Below are positions 35,786 through 45,152 of a DNA stretch of 64,000 nucleotides, piece by piece (the stretch's first letter is position 1; every line of letters begins with the position of its first letter). The DNA comes from Streptomyces griseocarneus (GTDB taxonomy: Bacteria; Actinomycetota; Actinomycetes; Streptomycetales; Streptomycetaceae). Below the pieces are notes generated by a model. That model was given only the letters and a program-made list of their open reading frames with translations. It was not told the DNA's origin and searched no databases. The stretch spans positions 372,001-436,000 of the forward strand of contig PENC01000004.1 in NCBI GenBank assembly GCA_003674045.1. Direction: 5' to 3'. The position numbers were made by a program, and so were the translations under genes.

Positions 35786-36895
35786 TTAACGCCCGGCGGC
35801 AGCGGCACGCGCCTCCGCCATGCGCTGTTCGGCGATCCGGTCGGCCGCGACGGCGGGCGGGATGCCGTCCGCCTTGGCGCGGTCGAAGATGGCCAGGGTC
35901 GTGGCGAAGATCTCGTTCGCCTTGGCCTTGGCCCGGTCGAAATCGAAACCGTTCAGCTCGTCGGCGACCTGGATCACGCCACCGGCGTTCACCACGTAGT
36001 CCGGCGTGTAGAGGACGCCGCGGTCGGCGAGGTCCTTCTCGACACCCGGATGGGCGAGCTGGTTGTTGGCCGCGCCGCAGACCACGGAGGCGGTCAGGGC
36101 CTTCACGGTCTTGTCGTCCAGCGCGCCGCCCAGCGCGCAGGGCGCGTAGACGTCGAGGGGGCTGCGCACCAGGATGTCCGCGGTGGCCACGGCCGTCACC
36201 CCGGGGTGCCGGGCGGTGATCCGCTCGACGGCCTCCGCACGCACATCGGTGATCACGACCTCGGCGCCGTCGTGGACCAGGTGCTCGACCAGGTGGTGGC
36301 CCACCTTGCCGACGCCCGCGACGCCCACCCGGCGGCCACGCAGCGTCGGCTCGCCCCACCTGGCCTGCGCGGCGGCGCGCATGCCCTGGAAGACGCCGAA
36401 GGCGGTGAGCACGGAGGAGTCGCCCGCGCCGCCGTTCTCGGGGGAGCGCCCGGTGGTCCAGCGGCACGTGCGCGCCACGACGTCCATGTCCTGTACGTAC
36501 GTGCCGACGTCGCACGCGGTGACGTAACGGCCGCCGAGCGAGGCCACGAACCGTCCGTAGGCGAGCAGCAGCTGTTCGGACTTCACCGTTTCGGGGTCAC
36601 CTATGATCACGGCCTTGCCGCCGCCGTGGGGGAGCCCCGCCAGGGCGTTCTTGTAGGACATGCCGCGGGAGAGATTGAGCGCGTCCACCACCGCGGCCTC
36701 CTCGGAGGCGTACGGGTAGAAGCGCGTGCCGCCCAGGGCCGGGCCCAGGGACGAGTCGTGCACGGCGATGACGGCCTTGAGGCCGCTCTCGCGGTCCTGG
36801 CAGAGCACGACCTGCTCGTGACCGCCCTGGTCGGACCGGAAGAGGGTGTGCAGCACGCCTTCGGAGGAGGCGTCGGGAGGACGTACGTCAGTCAC
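35786..36895 (-). CDS. vdh: Valine (branched-chain amino acid) dehydrogenase
   Basis: 369 residues, Glu/Leu/Phe/Val dehydrogenase family; NAD-dependent oxidative deamination of valine, leucine and isoleucine, feeding acyl-CoA precursors for fatty acids and polyketides. Motifs: LGPALGGTRFYPY, SYKNALAGLPHGGGKAVIIG with the catalytic Lys pair, VGTYVQDMD and the nucleotide fold VAGVGKVGHHLV. The start is GTG 36895 (MTDVRPPD), preceded by GGAGTCACCACA; a longer frame exists but is not needed. The gene is divergent from the next one and close to bldC, as in other streptomycetes. Confidence 0.93.
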   Translation of the reverse strand: MTDVRPPDASSEGVLHTLFRSDQGGHEQVVLCQDRESGLKAVIAVHDSSLGPALGGTRFYPYASEEAAVVDALNLSRGMSYKNALAGLPHGGGKAVIIGDPETVKSEQLLLAYGRFVASLGGRYVTACDVGTYVQDMDVVARTCRWTTGRSPENGGAGDSSVLTAFGVFQGMRAAAQARWGEPTLRGRRVGVAGVGKVGHHLVEHLVHDGAEVVITDVRAEAVERITARHPGVTAVATADILVRSPLDVYAPCALGGALDDKTVKALTASVVCGAANNQLAHPGVEKDLADRGVLYTPDYVVNAGGVIQVADELNGFDFDRAKAKANEIFATTLAIFDRAKADGIPPAVAADRIAEQRMAEARAAAAGR

Positions 36896-37104
36896 TGTGG
36901 TGACTCCATATGTCGCGGAGGTCGCCCTCCTGGGGTGGTGGAGGGCCGGTTGGGACGAGGGTAGGGCCAAAGGGCCCGGCGGACCGGTGCGGTGCCGAGG
37001 ATCACTCTCCCGGGGTGCCGTGCCATGGGACGATCGGGACCGTACGGGGGAGGTCCGGGCAACTCCCCGGAGGGTCCAGGCGGTTCGAGGGAGCGGGGTG
37101 TGGG

Positions 37105-37947
37105 TTGGCGTCTTCGGTGACTGTCCCGTACGCGGCGTATCTACGGGTCTACGAGCCCCTCGGCGCCTTCCCGGAGCCGGAGCGCGGCCACTGGGCGCGC
37201 TACGCCCGCAGGGACACCCTCCCCGGGGCCCAGGAGGAGCTCCGCCGTTCGCTCGCCGACCTGCTGCCCACGCCCCCGGTGCCGGTCCCCGTGCACGAGA
37301 GCGCGGACGCGTTCGTGGCGCACGTGGACGGCGTGGTGTGCGTCTGCCCGTGGCGCACCCGGCTGCGGGGCTGGCTGGCCCTGGAGGAGCTGGCGGAGAC
37401 GCTGCCCGCCCCCGTCCTGGACGCGGCGCTGCCGCCCGTGGTGCGTCGCCAGGCGGAGGCGGACTACGAGCGCTGGCAGCGGCGCAATCCCGACGCCCGG
37501 CCGTGGATCCGCACGGCGACCTGGCAGGTGCCGCTGCGCTGGTTCGTGCTCTTCGCGGACGAGGAGCGGGAGTACGGCAAGGGCGAGGGCCCCGACGGCG
37601 GGGCGCCCGTGCTGCGCTACCGCACCCCGATGGTGGAGGCGAGGCGCCGGGTGGCCAGGGGGCTGCGGACGCTCAAGGACGCCATCGACGAGGGGCCGCT
37701 GATCGACGGCCTGGTGGACGTGGGGCGCTGGCTGGAGGAGTTCCACCCGCGCTCGCTGGTGGAGCTCGACTACGGCGGCCTGGTGCACCTGGTGCCCGAG
37801 GCCGACCTCGCCGGGGACCACTCGGCCGGCGACACCGCCGAGGGGCTGGCCGCGCTGCGCCGGGGGGACGGCGCGCGGGCGGGCGAGGTGTACGAGAGGC
37901 TGACGGAGCGTTGGAGCGCCGTGCGGAATCGGCAGTACGCGAACTGA
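37105..37947 (+). CDS. Conserved hypothetical protein between vdh and bldC
   Basis: 280 residues, soluble, no signal peptide. Recognisable only by position and texture: TVPYAAYLRVYEPLGAFPEP at the start, VCVCPWRTRLRGWLALEELA, WQVPLRWFVLFADEERE, and LVELDYGGLVHLVPE near the end. Codon use is typical of the genome. TTG 37105 is the likely start because GAGGGAGCGGGG precedes it; GTG 37117 would give MTVPYAAY. The family is unknown to me and no function is offered. Confidence 0.75.
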   Translation: MASSVTVPYAAYLRVYEPLGAFPEPERGHWARYARRDTLPGAQEELRRSLADLLPTPPVPVPVHESADAFVAHVDGVVCVCPWRTRLRGWLALEELAETLPAPVLDAALPPVVRRQAEADYERWQRRNPDARPWIRTATWQVPLRWFVLFADEEREYGKGEGPDGGAPVLRYRTPMVEARRRVARGLRTLKDAIDEGPLIDGLVDVGRWLEEFHPRSLVELDYGGLVHLVPEADLAGDHSAGDTAEGLAALRRGDGARAGEVYERLTERWSAVRNRQYAN

Positions 37948-37978
37948 AGCGGTCTGATATCAACCGATGCGGATCGTT

Positions 37979-38018
37979 GATGTGAATCGTTGTGGACCGA
38001 TGTGAACTGATGTGAACT
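37979..38018. repeat. Four head-to-tail 10-bp repeats upstream of bldC
   Basis: GATGTGAATC, GTTGTGGACC, GATGTGAACT, GATGTGAACT in exact 10-bp register. They lie in the 571-bp gap 37948-38518 between the vdh-side gene and bldC, about 500 bp before bldC. The rest of the gap shows no supported gene; bases 38461-38518 hold the bldC ribosome site (CGAGGAGGCC). Confidence 0.6.
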
Positions 38019-38518
38019 GTCCCCGGCAGTCGGGAATTGAGGGACGATCGGGGCTGCTGTGACATCGGAGGAGGACCTAGGTCCCGATCCGGGCCATTGC
38101 GGCAACCGTGACCTAACGCACTTACGTAAGGTCTTGCGCCCATCACCCATCCTCATGGCAAAATAGGACAAGGAGTCTGGGAAGGGTTCCTTCCGCCCAA
38201 CTAAGGGCGGATAGATCGGTATTGCACTCTTCGGCGGGTCTGGTGACCTCTGATCCCCTTGTGACTGATCGTCACGGCGGCGTGACTGTCCGCTATGGCA
38301 CGGTCCATCGGCTTCCGTCGAGGTTGAACACCTGAGAGGGCAATTCCATCGGTTTGGCCGACGCGGCTGGACAGATGGTGTAGTTGTAGTGCCGAGGACA
38401 AGCCGTTCGTCCTATAACCGACTCGGCCCGCGTCCGCCATTTCGGGCAACGCGGGTCAAGGTGCAGAATTTAGAGGAAAGAACCGACTCCACGTCCGGTT
38501 CTCCCGAGGAGGCCGCTC

Positions 38519-38725
38519 ATGACCGCTCGCACCCCTGATGCCGAGCCGCTGCTGACCCCGGCTGAGGTTGCCACGATGTTCCGCGTGGACCCGAAGACCG
38601 TGACCCGCTGGGCCAAGGCAGGCAAGCTCACGTCCATCCGCACGCTCGGAGGACACCGCCGCTACCGCGAAGCGGAGGTCCGCGCGCTGCTGGCGGGCAT
38701 TCCGCAGCAGCGCAGCGAGGCCTGA
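38519..38725 (+). CDS. bldC: Developmental regulator BldC (MerR-like)
   Basis: 68 residues, exactly the BldC length: LLTPAEVATMFRVDPKTVTR forms the MerR-like winged helix-turn-helix, WAKAGKLTSIRTLGGHRRYR carries the wing, and no effector or dimer helix follows. BldC binds DNA direct repeats as head-to-tail cooperative multimers and delays sporulation in Streptomyces. ATG 38519 follows GAGGAGGCCGCTC. It is monocistronic with a strong terminator at 38864. Position next to vdh agrees with its known neighbourhood. Confidence 0.97.
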   Translation: MTARTPDAEPLLTPAEVATMFRVDPKTVTRWAKAGKLTSIRTLGGHRRYREAEVRALLAGIPQQRSEA

Positions 38726-38863
38726 ACGACCGCACAGCACACTGCCGGACGGTTTTCGGGGCCCCCAACCCGGATGACCGACCGGAACGCAACACCTGAG
38801 TTTTAAAACGACAGCGGGATCTGCCCCAACAGGTTCCTCGCCCACCGACTTGGGCAAGTCGTC

Positions 38864-38902
38864 GATCGCGCCGGACTCCGCCGAGTCCGGCGCGATCTTT
38901 TT
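38864..38902 (+). terminator. Rho-independent terminator of bldC
   Basis: GATCGCGCCGGACTC / GAGTCCGGCGCGATC with a CGCC loop, then TTTTT. The remainder of the 499-bp gap to 39224 holds no gene I can support; a weak inverted repeat (GTCACC...GGTGAC) lies at 39059-39084. Confidence 0.9.
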
Positions 38903-39224
38903 ATGCCCGCACGTTATGTCCGCGGGGCCTCGGCGGGCCTGCGATGCCTGCCCACCGGACGGGTGGCGGGCGGGACGCGGCGACGTCCGCCGACCCCTTT
39001 CGGGGGAGGTGCAATTGCACATATTAAATTGACCCGTTGTGAGGGAGGGGTAAGTTCCGTCACCATGGAAACTCTTTCGGTGACTCCTGTCACAGTGCAA
39101 CGGGGTTGTCACTCACCGTGCCCTGCGGTAGAGGGTGAGGGGCGGAGCCGGCGCTCGGTGCTGCCCCAAGCGTGGCATCCGACTGCCCCCGCCGCAGCCG
39201 CCGTTGGTCCCTCGGGGAAAGGTC

Positions 39225-39425
39225 TTAGGTCCCGGCCGGGCCCGCTGTCCCCTTGGCCGCTGCGGCGGCCTCCTGGGCGAGCCGCAGCAGGCGGTGGCAG
39301 ACCGCGCAGTGGCGGGTCAGGTGGCGGTAGCCCGAAGCGGCGGCGAGATGGGCACGCAGCAGTGCCCTCGTCTCGTGCCGGATGGCCTCGGTCCGTTTCG
39401 GCTCGGTCCCGGTGGTCGTCGTCAT
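39225..39425 (-). CDS. Small DUF6274-like protein
   Basis: 66 residues: ETRALLRAHLAAASGYRHLT, then RHCAVCHRLLRLAQEA with CxxC that could bind a metal. This matches the small Streptomyces family DUF6274 as I remember it; function unknown. ATG 39425 follows GGAGGTGCTGCGCTCC; the longer upstream frame is unlikely. Confidence 0.7.
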   Translation of the reverse strand: MTTTTGTEPKRTEAIRHETRALLRAHLAAASGYRHLTRHCAVCHRLLRLAQEAAAAAKGTAGPAGT

Positions 39426-39620
39426 GGAGCGCAGCACCTCCACTGTCTGGGTACCCCTGGCACGTGTCCCAGTCAAGGTCGCGCAGAAAGTCACCGGAAA
39501 CTCGTCCGAACTCGCCGCGACATGGTGCCGAAACATGCACGGGGACGCGCGCCTTCACGCGGGGGAGGGGGCGCTGCCGAAGCGGCCGCGGCAGGGTGCG
39601 GGCGGCCATCGGAAAAGCAG

Positions 39621-39651
39621 CGAGGCCCGCATCCGATGGATGCGGGCCTCG
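39621..39651. terminator. Hairpin downstream of tRNA-Asp copy 1
   Basis: CGAGGCCCGCATCC / GGATGCGGGCCTCG with loop GAT, 10 bp past the tRNA on the minus strand. Confidence 0.8.
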
Positions 39652-39660
39652 ACCTTACTG

Positions 39661-39735
39661 CGGTCCTGACGGGATTTGAACCCGCGGCCTCCACCTTGAC
39701 AGGGTGGCGAGCACTCCAAACTGCTCCACAGGACC
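39661..39735 (-). tRNA. tRNA-Asp (anticodon GTC), copy 1
   Basis: 75 nt: acceptor GGTCCTG/CAGGACC, discriminator G, anticodon loop CTGTCAA, T loop TTCAAAT. Identical to the copy at 44192. Lies between DUF6274 and hrpA. Confidence 0.95.
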
Positions 39736-39824
39736 TTGCTGCTTTCCCACTTCCGTGGGGCTGCGAGAGAGACTCTACAGCAGGTCAGGGGGTGCGGTCG
39801 AACCCGCTCGCAGTGAGGCCGGTC

Positions 39825-42800
39825 TCAGGGCGCCAGCTTGTCGATCGCCTTCACGATCCGCTTGTCCGACACCGGGTAGGCGGTGCCCAGCGCGTGCGCG
39901 AAGTAGCTCACCCGCAGCTCCTCGATCATCCAGCGCACCTCCCGCACCTCCTGCGACACGGGACGGCCCGTGGGGAACTGCTCCAGCAGCCACGCGTACT
40001 CGTCCTGCATCTCCTTCACCTTCGCCATGCGCGCGCGGTCGCGCTCGGCGTTGGTCGGGAGCTGGGTCAGCCGCCGGTCGGCCGCGACCAGATAGCGCAG
40101 CAGGTCGGGGAGCCGGCGTACGCCGTGCGCGGTCACGAAGCCGGGCCGGATCAGCTCGGCCAGCTGCTCCTTGACGTCCGTGAGCGAGGAGATCAGCACC
40201 GGGCTCGTGGTCGCCTTCAGCCTGCGCTCGCACGCCTGCCAGGCCGCCAGCACCTCCTGCACCCTGCGGATCGTGTCCAGCGTCGCGTCGACGACGTCCG
40301 CCCGCACCGCGTCGAAGAGCTTGCGGAAGGACTCCTCGTCCCACGCGGGACCGCCGTGCGCCGCGATCAGCTTGTCCGCCGCACCGGAGACGCAGTCCTC
40401 GAAAAGGGCCTGGATGGACCCGTGGGGATTGCGCGACAGGGCGAGCTTCTGCTGGTTGCTCAGCTTGTCCTGGGCGAACTTCGCGGGGTTCGAGGGCAGG
40501 TTGAGAAGGATGAGACGGCGGGTGCCCCGCCACATCGCCTCGCGCTGCTCCTCCTCGGTGTCGAAGAGCCGCACCGCGACCGAGGCACCCTCGTCCACCA
40601 GCGCGGGATACGCCTTGACCGGCTGCCCCGCGCGCCGGGTCTCGAACGTGCGCTGGAGTGTGCCGATCGTCCACCGGGTCAGGCCCGAGCGCTGCTCCGG
40701 GCCCCGGGCCGCGCCGCCCTCGCCCTGGCCCGCGGTGCCCCCGGAGACGGCGGCCTGCTCGAAGGCCCTGGTGATGGCGGCCTGCGTCTTCGGCTTGAGC
40801 CTCAGCCGCAGGGCCTCCAGGTCCTTGTCCTCCGCGATCTTGCGCTTGCGCTCGTCAATGATCCGGAAGGTGATCTTCAAGTGGTCGGGGACCTTGCCGA
40901 GGTCGAAGTCCGCGGGCTCCACCGGCACCCCCACCATGCGCTTCAGCTCCCGGCTCAGCGTGGTGGTGAGCGGCTCCTGCAGCGGTACGGCGCGCTCCAG
41001 GAACGCCTTGGCGTAGTTCGGCGCCGGGACGTAGTTCCGGCGGATCGGCTTGGGCAGCGAGCGGATCAGCTCGGTGACCAGATCCTCGCGCAGACCGGGG
41101 ATCTGCCAGTCGAAGCCCTCCGCGGAGACCTGGTTGAGCACCTGGAGCGGGATGTGGACGGTCACGCCGTCCGCGTCCGCGCCGGGCTCGAACTGATAGG
41201 TCACCTTGAACTTCAGCCGGCCCTGCCGCCACGCGTCCGGGTAGTCGTCCTTGGTGACGGCCTCGGCGTTCTCGTTGATGAGCATGGAGTGCTCGAAATT
41301 GAGCAGCTCCGGCTCTTCCCGGCGTTTGTGCTTCCACCACGAGTCGAAATGCGCACCCGATACGACATGCTCCGGGAGCCGCTGGTCGTAGAAGTCGAAG
41401 AGCGTCTCGTCGTCGACGAGGATGTCGCGGCGGCGGGCCCGGTGCTCCAGCTCCTCGACCTCGCCGAGCAGCTTGCGGTTGTCGTGGAAGAACTGGTGGT
41501 GCGTCCGCCAGTCCCCCTCCACCAGGGCATTGCGGATGAAGAGCTCACGGCTCGTCTCCGGGTCGATGCGCCCGTAATTGACCTTCCGCTGGGCCACGAT
41601 CGGCACGCCGTACAGCGTCACCCGCTCGTAGGCCATCACGGCCGCCTGCTTCTGCTCCCAGTGCGGCTCGCTGTAATTGCGCTTCACCAGATGGGCGGCG
41701 AGCGGCTCGATCCATTCCGGCTCGACCTTGGCGTTCACCCGGGCCCACAGCCGCGAGGTCTCCACCAGCTCCGCCGACATCACCCAGCGCGGCTGCTTCT
41801 TGAACAGCGCCGACCCCGGGAAGACCGCGAATTTGGCGCTGCGGGCACCCAGGTATTCGTTCTTCTCGGTGTCCTTCAGGCCGATGTGCGAGAGCAGACC
41901 CGCCAGCAGCGACTGGTGGACGCGGTCCTCCGGGGCGTCCTCCTCGGCGATGTGGACGCCCATCTGCTTGGCGACCGTCCGCAGCTGCGCGTAGATGTCC
42001 TGCCACTCGCGTATCCGCAGATAGTTCAGGAACTCCGACTTGCACATGCGGCGGAACGCGGACGACGACAGCGCCTTCTGCTGCTCGCGCACATAGCGCC
42101 ACAGATTCAGGAACGCGAGGAAATCGCTCGTCTCGTCCTTGAACCGGGCGTGCTGCTGATCGGCCTGCGCCTGCTTCTCCGAGGGCCGCTCCCGCGGGTC
42201 CTGGATCGACAGCGCCGCCGCGATCACCATGACCTCGCGGACGCAGCCGTTGGTGTCGGCCTCCAGCACCATGCGGGCCAGCCGCGGGTCCACCGGCAGC
42301 TGCGACAGCTTCCGGCCGAGCGGGGTCAGCCGCTTCCTGTGGTCCTTCTCCTGGGGGTCGAGCGCGCCCAGCTCGTGGAGCAGGTCGACGCCGTCCTTGA
42401 TGTTCCGCCGGTCCGGCGGGTCGATGAACGGGAACCGCTCGATGTCGCCGAGCCCCGCGGCCGTCATCTGGAGGATGACCGAGGCCAGGTTCGTCCGCAG
42501 GATCTCGGCGTCCGTGAACTCCGGCCGCGAGAGGAAGTCGTCCTCCGAGTACAGCCGGATGCAGACACCGTCGCTCGTACGGCCGCAGCGGCCCTTGCGC
42601 TGGTTCGCGCTGGCCTGCGAGACCGGCTCGATCGGCAGCCGCTGGACCTTGGTGCGGTGGCTGTAGCGCGAGATGCGGGCGAAGCCGGGGTCGATGACGT
42701 ACTTGATGCCCGGGACGGTCAGGGACGTCTCGGCGACGTTCGTGGCGAGGACGACGCGGCGGCCCGAGTGCCGCTGGAAGACGCGGTGCTGCTCGGCGTG

Positions 42801-43811
42801 CGACAGGCGCGCGTACAGCGGGAGGATCTCCGTGCTCTGCGCCAGGGCGCCGCCGGCGCGGGTGAACTTCTTCTCCAGCGCGTCCGCCGTGTCGCGGATC
42901 TCCCGCTCGCCGGAGAGGAAGACGAGTATGTCCCCGTCGCCCTCCCGCCGGAGCTCGTCCACCGCGTCGCAGATCGCCGTGATCTGATCGCGGTCGGAGT
43001 CGCTGGAATCCTCCTCCAGCAGCGGCCGGTACCGCACCTCCACCGGATACGTACGCCCGCTGACCTCGATGATCGGCGCGTCGCCGAAGTGCCGCGAGAA
43101 GCGCTCCGGGTCGATCGTCGCCGATGTGATCACGACCTTGAGGTCGGGACGGCGCGGCAGCAGCTGGGCCAGGTAGCCGAGGATGAAGTCGATGTTGAGG
43201 CTGCGCTCGTGCGCCTCGTCGATGATGATCGTGTCGTAGGCGCGCAGCTCGCGGTCCGTCTGGATCTCCGCGAGCAGGATGCCGTCCGTCATCAGCTTGA
43301 CGTGCGTGTTCGGGCTCACCTGGTCCGTGAAGCGGACCTTCCAGCCGACCGACTCGCCGAGCGGCGTGCGCAGCTCCTCGGCGACCCGCTCCGCGACCGT
43401 GCGGGCGGCGATACGGCGGGGCTGGGTGTGCCCGATGAGACCGCGGACGCCACGGCCCAGCTCCAGGCAGATCTTGGGGATCTGGGTGGTCTTGCCGGAG
43501 CCCGTCTCACCGGCGACGATCACCACCTGGTGATCGCGGATCGCCGCGAGGATCTCGTCCTTCTTCTGGCTGACCGGCAGCTGATCGGGGTAGGTGACCG
43601 CGGGCACGGAGGCCCGGCGGCTCGCGACCCGGGCCTCGGCCTGTTCGATCTCGCCCGCGATCTCGGCGAACACGGCCGAACGGGCCTCGGGCTTACGGAT
43701 CCGGCGGGCGCCGTCCAGCCTGCGGCCGAGCCGCTGCGCATCGCGCAGGGAGAGCTCGGGCAGACGCGCGGCGAGGTCGGCGAGTACGGCGGAGGCAGGC
43801 TGCGTAGACAT
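39825..43811 (-). CDS. hrpA: ATP-dependent RNA helicase HrpA (DEAH box)
   Basis: 1328 residues, full length for HrpA. Motifs: VIVAGETGSGKTTQIPKICL (I), TQPRRIAARTVA (Ia), IIIDEAHERSLN (II), VITSATIDPERF (III), ATNVAETSLTVPGI (V), ASANQRKGRCGRTSDG (VI); then the winged-helix/ratchet region and a long C-terminal domain of HrpA type. Bacterial HrpA rescues stalled ribosomes and remodels mRNA. The start ATG 43811 gives MSTQPASAVLADL. It is monocistronic between tRNA-Asp copy 1 and dispersed-element copy R6. Confidence 0.95.
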   Translation of the reverse strand: MSTQPASAVLADLAARLPELSLRDAQRLGRRLDGARRIRKPEARSAVFAEIAGEIEQAEARVASRRASVPAVTYPDQLPVSQKKDEILAAIRDHQVVIVAGETGSGKTTQIPKICLELGRGVRGLIGHTQPRRIAARTVAERVAEELRTPLGESVGWKVRFTDQVSPNTHVKLMTDGILLAEIQTDRELRAYDTIIIDEAHERSLNIDFILGYLAQLLPRRPDLKVVITSATIDPERFSRHFGDAPIIEVSGRTYPVEVRYRPLLEEDSSDSDRDQITAICDAVDELRREGDGDILVFLSGEREIRDTADALEKKFTRAGGALAQSTEILPLYARLSHAEQHRVFQRHSGRRVVLATNVAETSLTVPGIKYVIDPGFARISRYSHRTKVQRLPIEPVSQASANQRKGRCGRTSDGVCIRLYSEDDFLSRPEFTDAEILRTNLASVILQMTAAGLGDIERFPFIDPPDRRNIKDGVDLLHELGALDPQEKDHRKRLTPLGRKLSQLPVDPRLARMVLEADTNGCVREVMVIAAALSIQDPRERPSEKQAQADQQHARFKDETSDFLAFLNLWRYVREQQKALSSSAFRRMCKSEFLNYLRIREWQDIYAQLRTVAKQMGVHIAEEDAPEDRVHQSLLAGLLSHIGLKDTEKNEYLGARSAKFAVFPGSALFKKQPRWVMSAELVETSRLWARVNAKVEPEWIEPLAAHLVKRNYSEPHWEQKQAAVMAYERVTLYGVPIVAQRKVNYGRIDPETSRELFIRNALVEGDWRTHHQFFHDNRKLLGEVEELEHRARRRDILVDDETLFDFYDQRLPEHVVSGAHFDSWWKHKRREEPELLNFEHSMLINENAEAVTKDDYPDAWRQGRLKFKVTYQFEPGADADGVTVHIPLQVLNQVSAEGFDWQIPGLREDLVTELIRSLPKPIRRNYVPAPNYAKAFLERAVPLQEPLTTTLSRELKRMVGVPVEPADFDLGKVPDHLKITFRIIDERKRKIAEDKDLEALRLRLKPKTQAAITRAFEQAAVSGGTAGQGEGGAARGPEQRSGLTRWTIGTLQRTFETRRAGQPVKAYPALVDEGASVAVRLFDTEEEQREAMWRGTRRLILLNLPSNPAKFAQDKLSNQQKLALSRNPHGSIQALFEDCVSGAADKLIAAHGGPAWDEESFRKLFDAVRADVVDATLDTIRRVQEVLAAWQACERRLKATTSPVLISSLTDVKEQLAELIRPGFVTAHGVRRLPDLLRYLVAADRRLTQLPTNAERDRARMAKVKEMQDEYAWLLEQFPTGRPVSQEVREVRWMIEELRVSYFAHALGTAYPVSDKRIVKAIDKLAP

Positions 43812-43879
43812 ACGGGATCCAGGATCGCACCGTGCGCCGCGAAGCGGCGAATGTATTAAGGGCGGGTGCGGGTGAGTGG

Positions 43880-44030
43880 GGGCCGGTGCGTTGTGGGCCG
43901 GGGGCGGGGCCTCCGGGAGCCGGCTATCCGTAAGGGGCTTCGCCCCGGTCTTCAGGGGCGCGGGGAACTGCGCGACCAGCCGTCGACGGCCCGCGGACGC
44001 GTACCGGGCCCGGGTGGCAACCCGGTGGGC
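43880..44030. repeat. Dispersed intergenic element, copy R6 (internally deleted)
   Basis: Has GGGCCGGGGGCGGGGCCTCC, the GGCTATCCGTA segment seen inverted in R4 and R5, and the arm CAGGGGCGCGGGGAACTGCG at 43953 followed by CGACCAGCC, but lacks the central GTTTCAG arms. Confidence 0.7.
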
Positions 44031-44062
44031 GGGTCCCGGGGCCGAGCCCCGGAAAGAAAAAA

Positions 44063-44090
44063 GAGCCCCCCGTCCGAAGACGGGGGGCTC
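44063..44090 (-). terminator. Terminator downstream of the tRNA-Glu/Asp/Phe cluster
   Basis: On the minus strand GAGCCCCCCGTC / GACGGGGGGCTC (loop TTCG) followed by a T-rich run (the plus strand shows GAAAGAAAAAA just before it). It ends the three-tRNA transcript. Confidence 0.85.
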
Positions 44091-44094
44091 GCGG

Positions 44095-44168
44095 TGGCTG
44101 GGGCCGGGGTCGAACCGGCGACCTTCCGCTTTTCAGGCGGACGCTCGTACCAACTGAGCTACCCAGCC
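44095..44168 (-). tRNA. tRNA-Phe (anticodon GAA)
   Basis: 74 nt: acceptor GGCTGGG/CCCAGCC, D loop with GG, anticodon loop CTGAAAA, T loop TTCGACC. Last gene of the Glu-Asp-Phe cluster. Confidence 0.94.
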
Positions 44169-44191
44169 ACGCGATCCACGAGGAATCGCAG

Positions 44192-44266
44192 CGGTCCTGA
44201 CGGGATTTGAACCCGCGGCCTCCACCTTGACAGGGTGGCGAGCACTCCAAACTGCTCCACAGGACC
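44192..44266 (-). tRNA. tRNA-Asp (anticodon GTC), copy 2
   Basis: 75 nt, identical to the copy at 39661. It sits between tRNA-Glu and tRNA-Phe with spacers of 38 and 23 bp, consistent with one precursor. Confidence 0.95.
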
Positions 44267-44304
44267 AAGCTATGTGCAAGACAAGTCTTGCACACGATCA
44301 AGCG

Positions 44305-44377
44305 TGCCCCCAACGGGATTCGAACCCGTGCTACCGCCTTGAAAGGGCGGCGTCCTGGGCCACTAGACGATGAGGGC
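44305..44377 (-). tRNA. tRNA-Glu (anticodon TTC)
   Basis: 73 nt: acceptor GCCCTCA/TGGGGGC with one T-G pair, anticodon loop CTTTCAA, T loop TTCGAAT. First gene of the cluster; its promoter must lie in 44378-44563. Confidence 0.93.
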
Positions 44378-44563
44378 TGATGGCCCGCCTGGGCGCTTTG
44401 CGGCGCCTCGGGGACGTGAGAAGCATATGGGATGGGAGGAGGTAACGCCAAAACGGTTTGCCGATGACCCGGCGCGGCGGTCTCGCGGCACTCCCCGCGG
44501 CACGCCCCGGCGCGGCTCGCACGGCCCGGCCGGGCCCTGTGCGAAGCGCCTTCGTGGCGGACA

Positions 44564-44923
44564 ATGGCGAGTGTGCTGGAGATGACGCGCGAGGAGTTCG
44601 AGGAACTGGTCGCCGAGGCCCTGGACCGCATCCCCCCGGAGCTGACGCGGCTGATGGACAACGTCGCGGTGTTCGTCGAGGACGAGCCCCCGGCGGACGA
44701 CCCGGAGCTGCTCGGCCTCTACGAGGGGACGCCGCTGACCGAACGCGGCGAGTGGTACGCGGGCGTCCTGCCGGACCGGATCACGATCTACCGGGGCCCG
44801 ACGCTGCGGATGTGCGCCACCCGGGAAGAGGCGGTGCACGAGACCGAGGTGACGGTGGTTCACGAGGTGGCCCACCACTTCGGCATCGACGACGCCCGCC
44901 TGCACGCGCTCGGCTACGGGTGA
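44564..44923 (+). CDS. Small zincin-like metallopeptidase-family protein
   Basis: 119 residues ending in VTVVHEVAHHFGIDDARLHALG: the HExxHxxGxxD zinc motif of a minimal zincin (family DUF1025/MMP-like). It begins MTREEFEELVAEALDRIPPE. A small cytosolic protein widespread in actinobacteria; no proteolytic substrate is known. ATG 44564 is taken as the start; ATG 44582 is possible. Confidence 0.85.
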   Translation: MASVLEMTREEFEELVAEALDRIPPELTRLMDNVAVFVEDEPPADDPELLGLYEGTPLTERGEWYAGVLPDRITIYRGPTLRMCATREEAVHETEVTVVHEVAHHFGIDDARLHALGYG

Positions 44924-45152
44924 GGGATGGCTGGGAGATGAGTGGGGCGCGTCGCCCACGGTGACGGGTGAGCCCTGAAGGGGTCAGTGGTGTGCCCGGC
45001 GGTGCCCACGGGGCGGGAGTGGGCCCGCAGCGGCGCGCCGCGCGTGTCCTGTGCGGTGCGGGGCCAGTTGGGCAGGGCGTCAGCCCGCTGCATGTCCCCG
45101 CGGCCCCGTGCACCCCTCGTGCACTCCCGAAGCACCCGAAGGCGGTCCCTCC

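Noticed and set aside
39135..43859. A 1574-codon open frame opposite hrpA
   Set aside because: Shadow of the real helicase gene; high GC keeps the antisense frame open, and its translation has no known motif.
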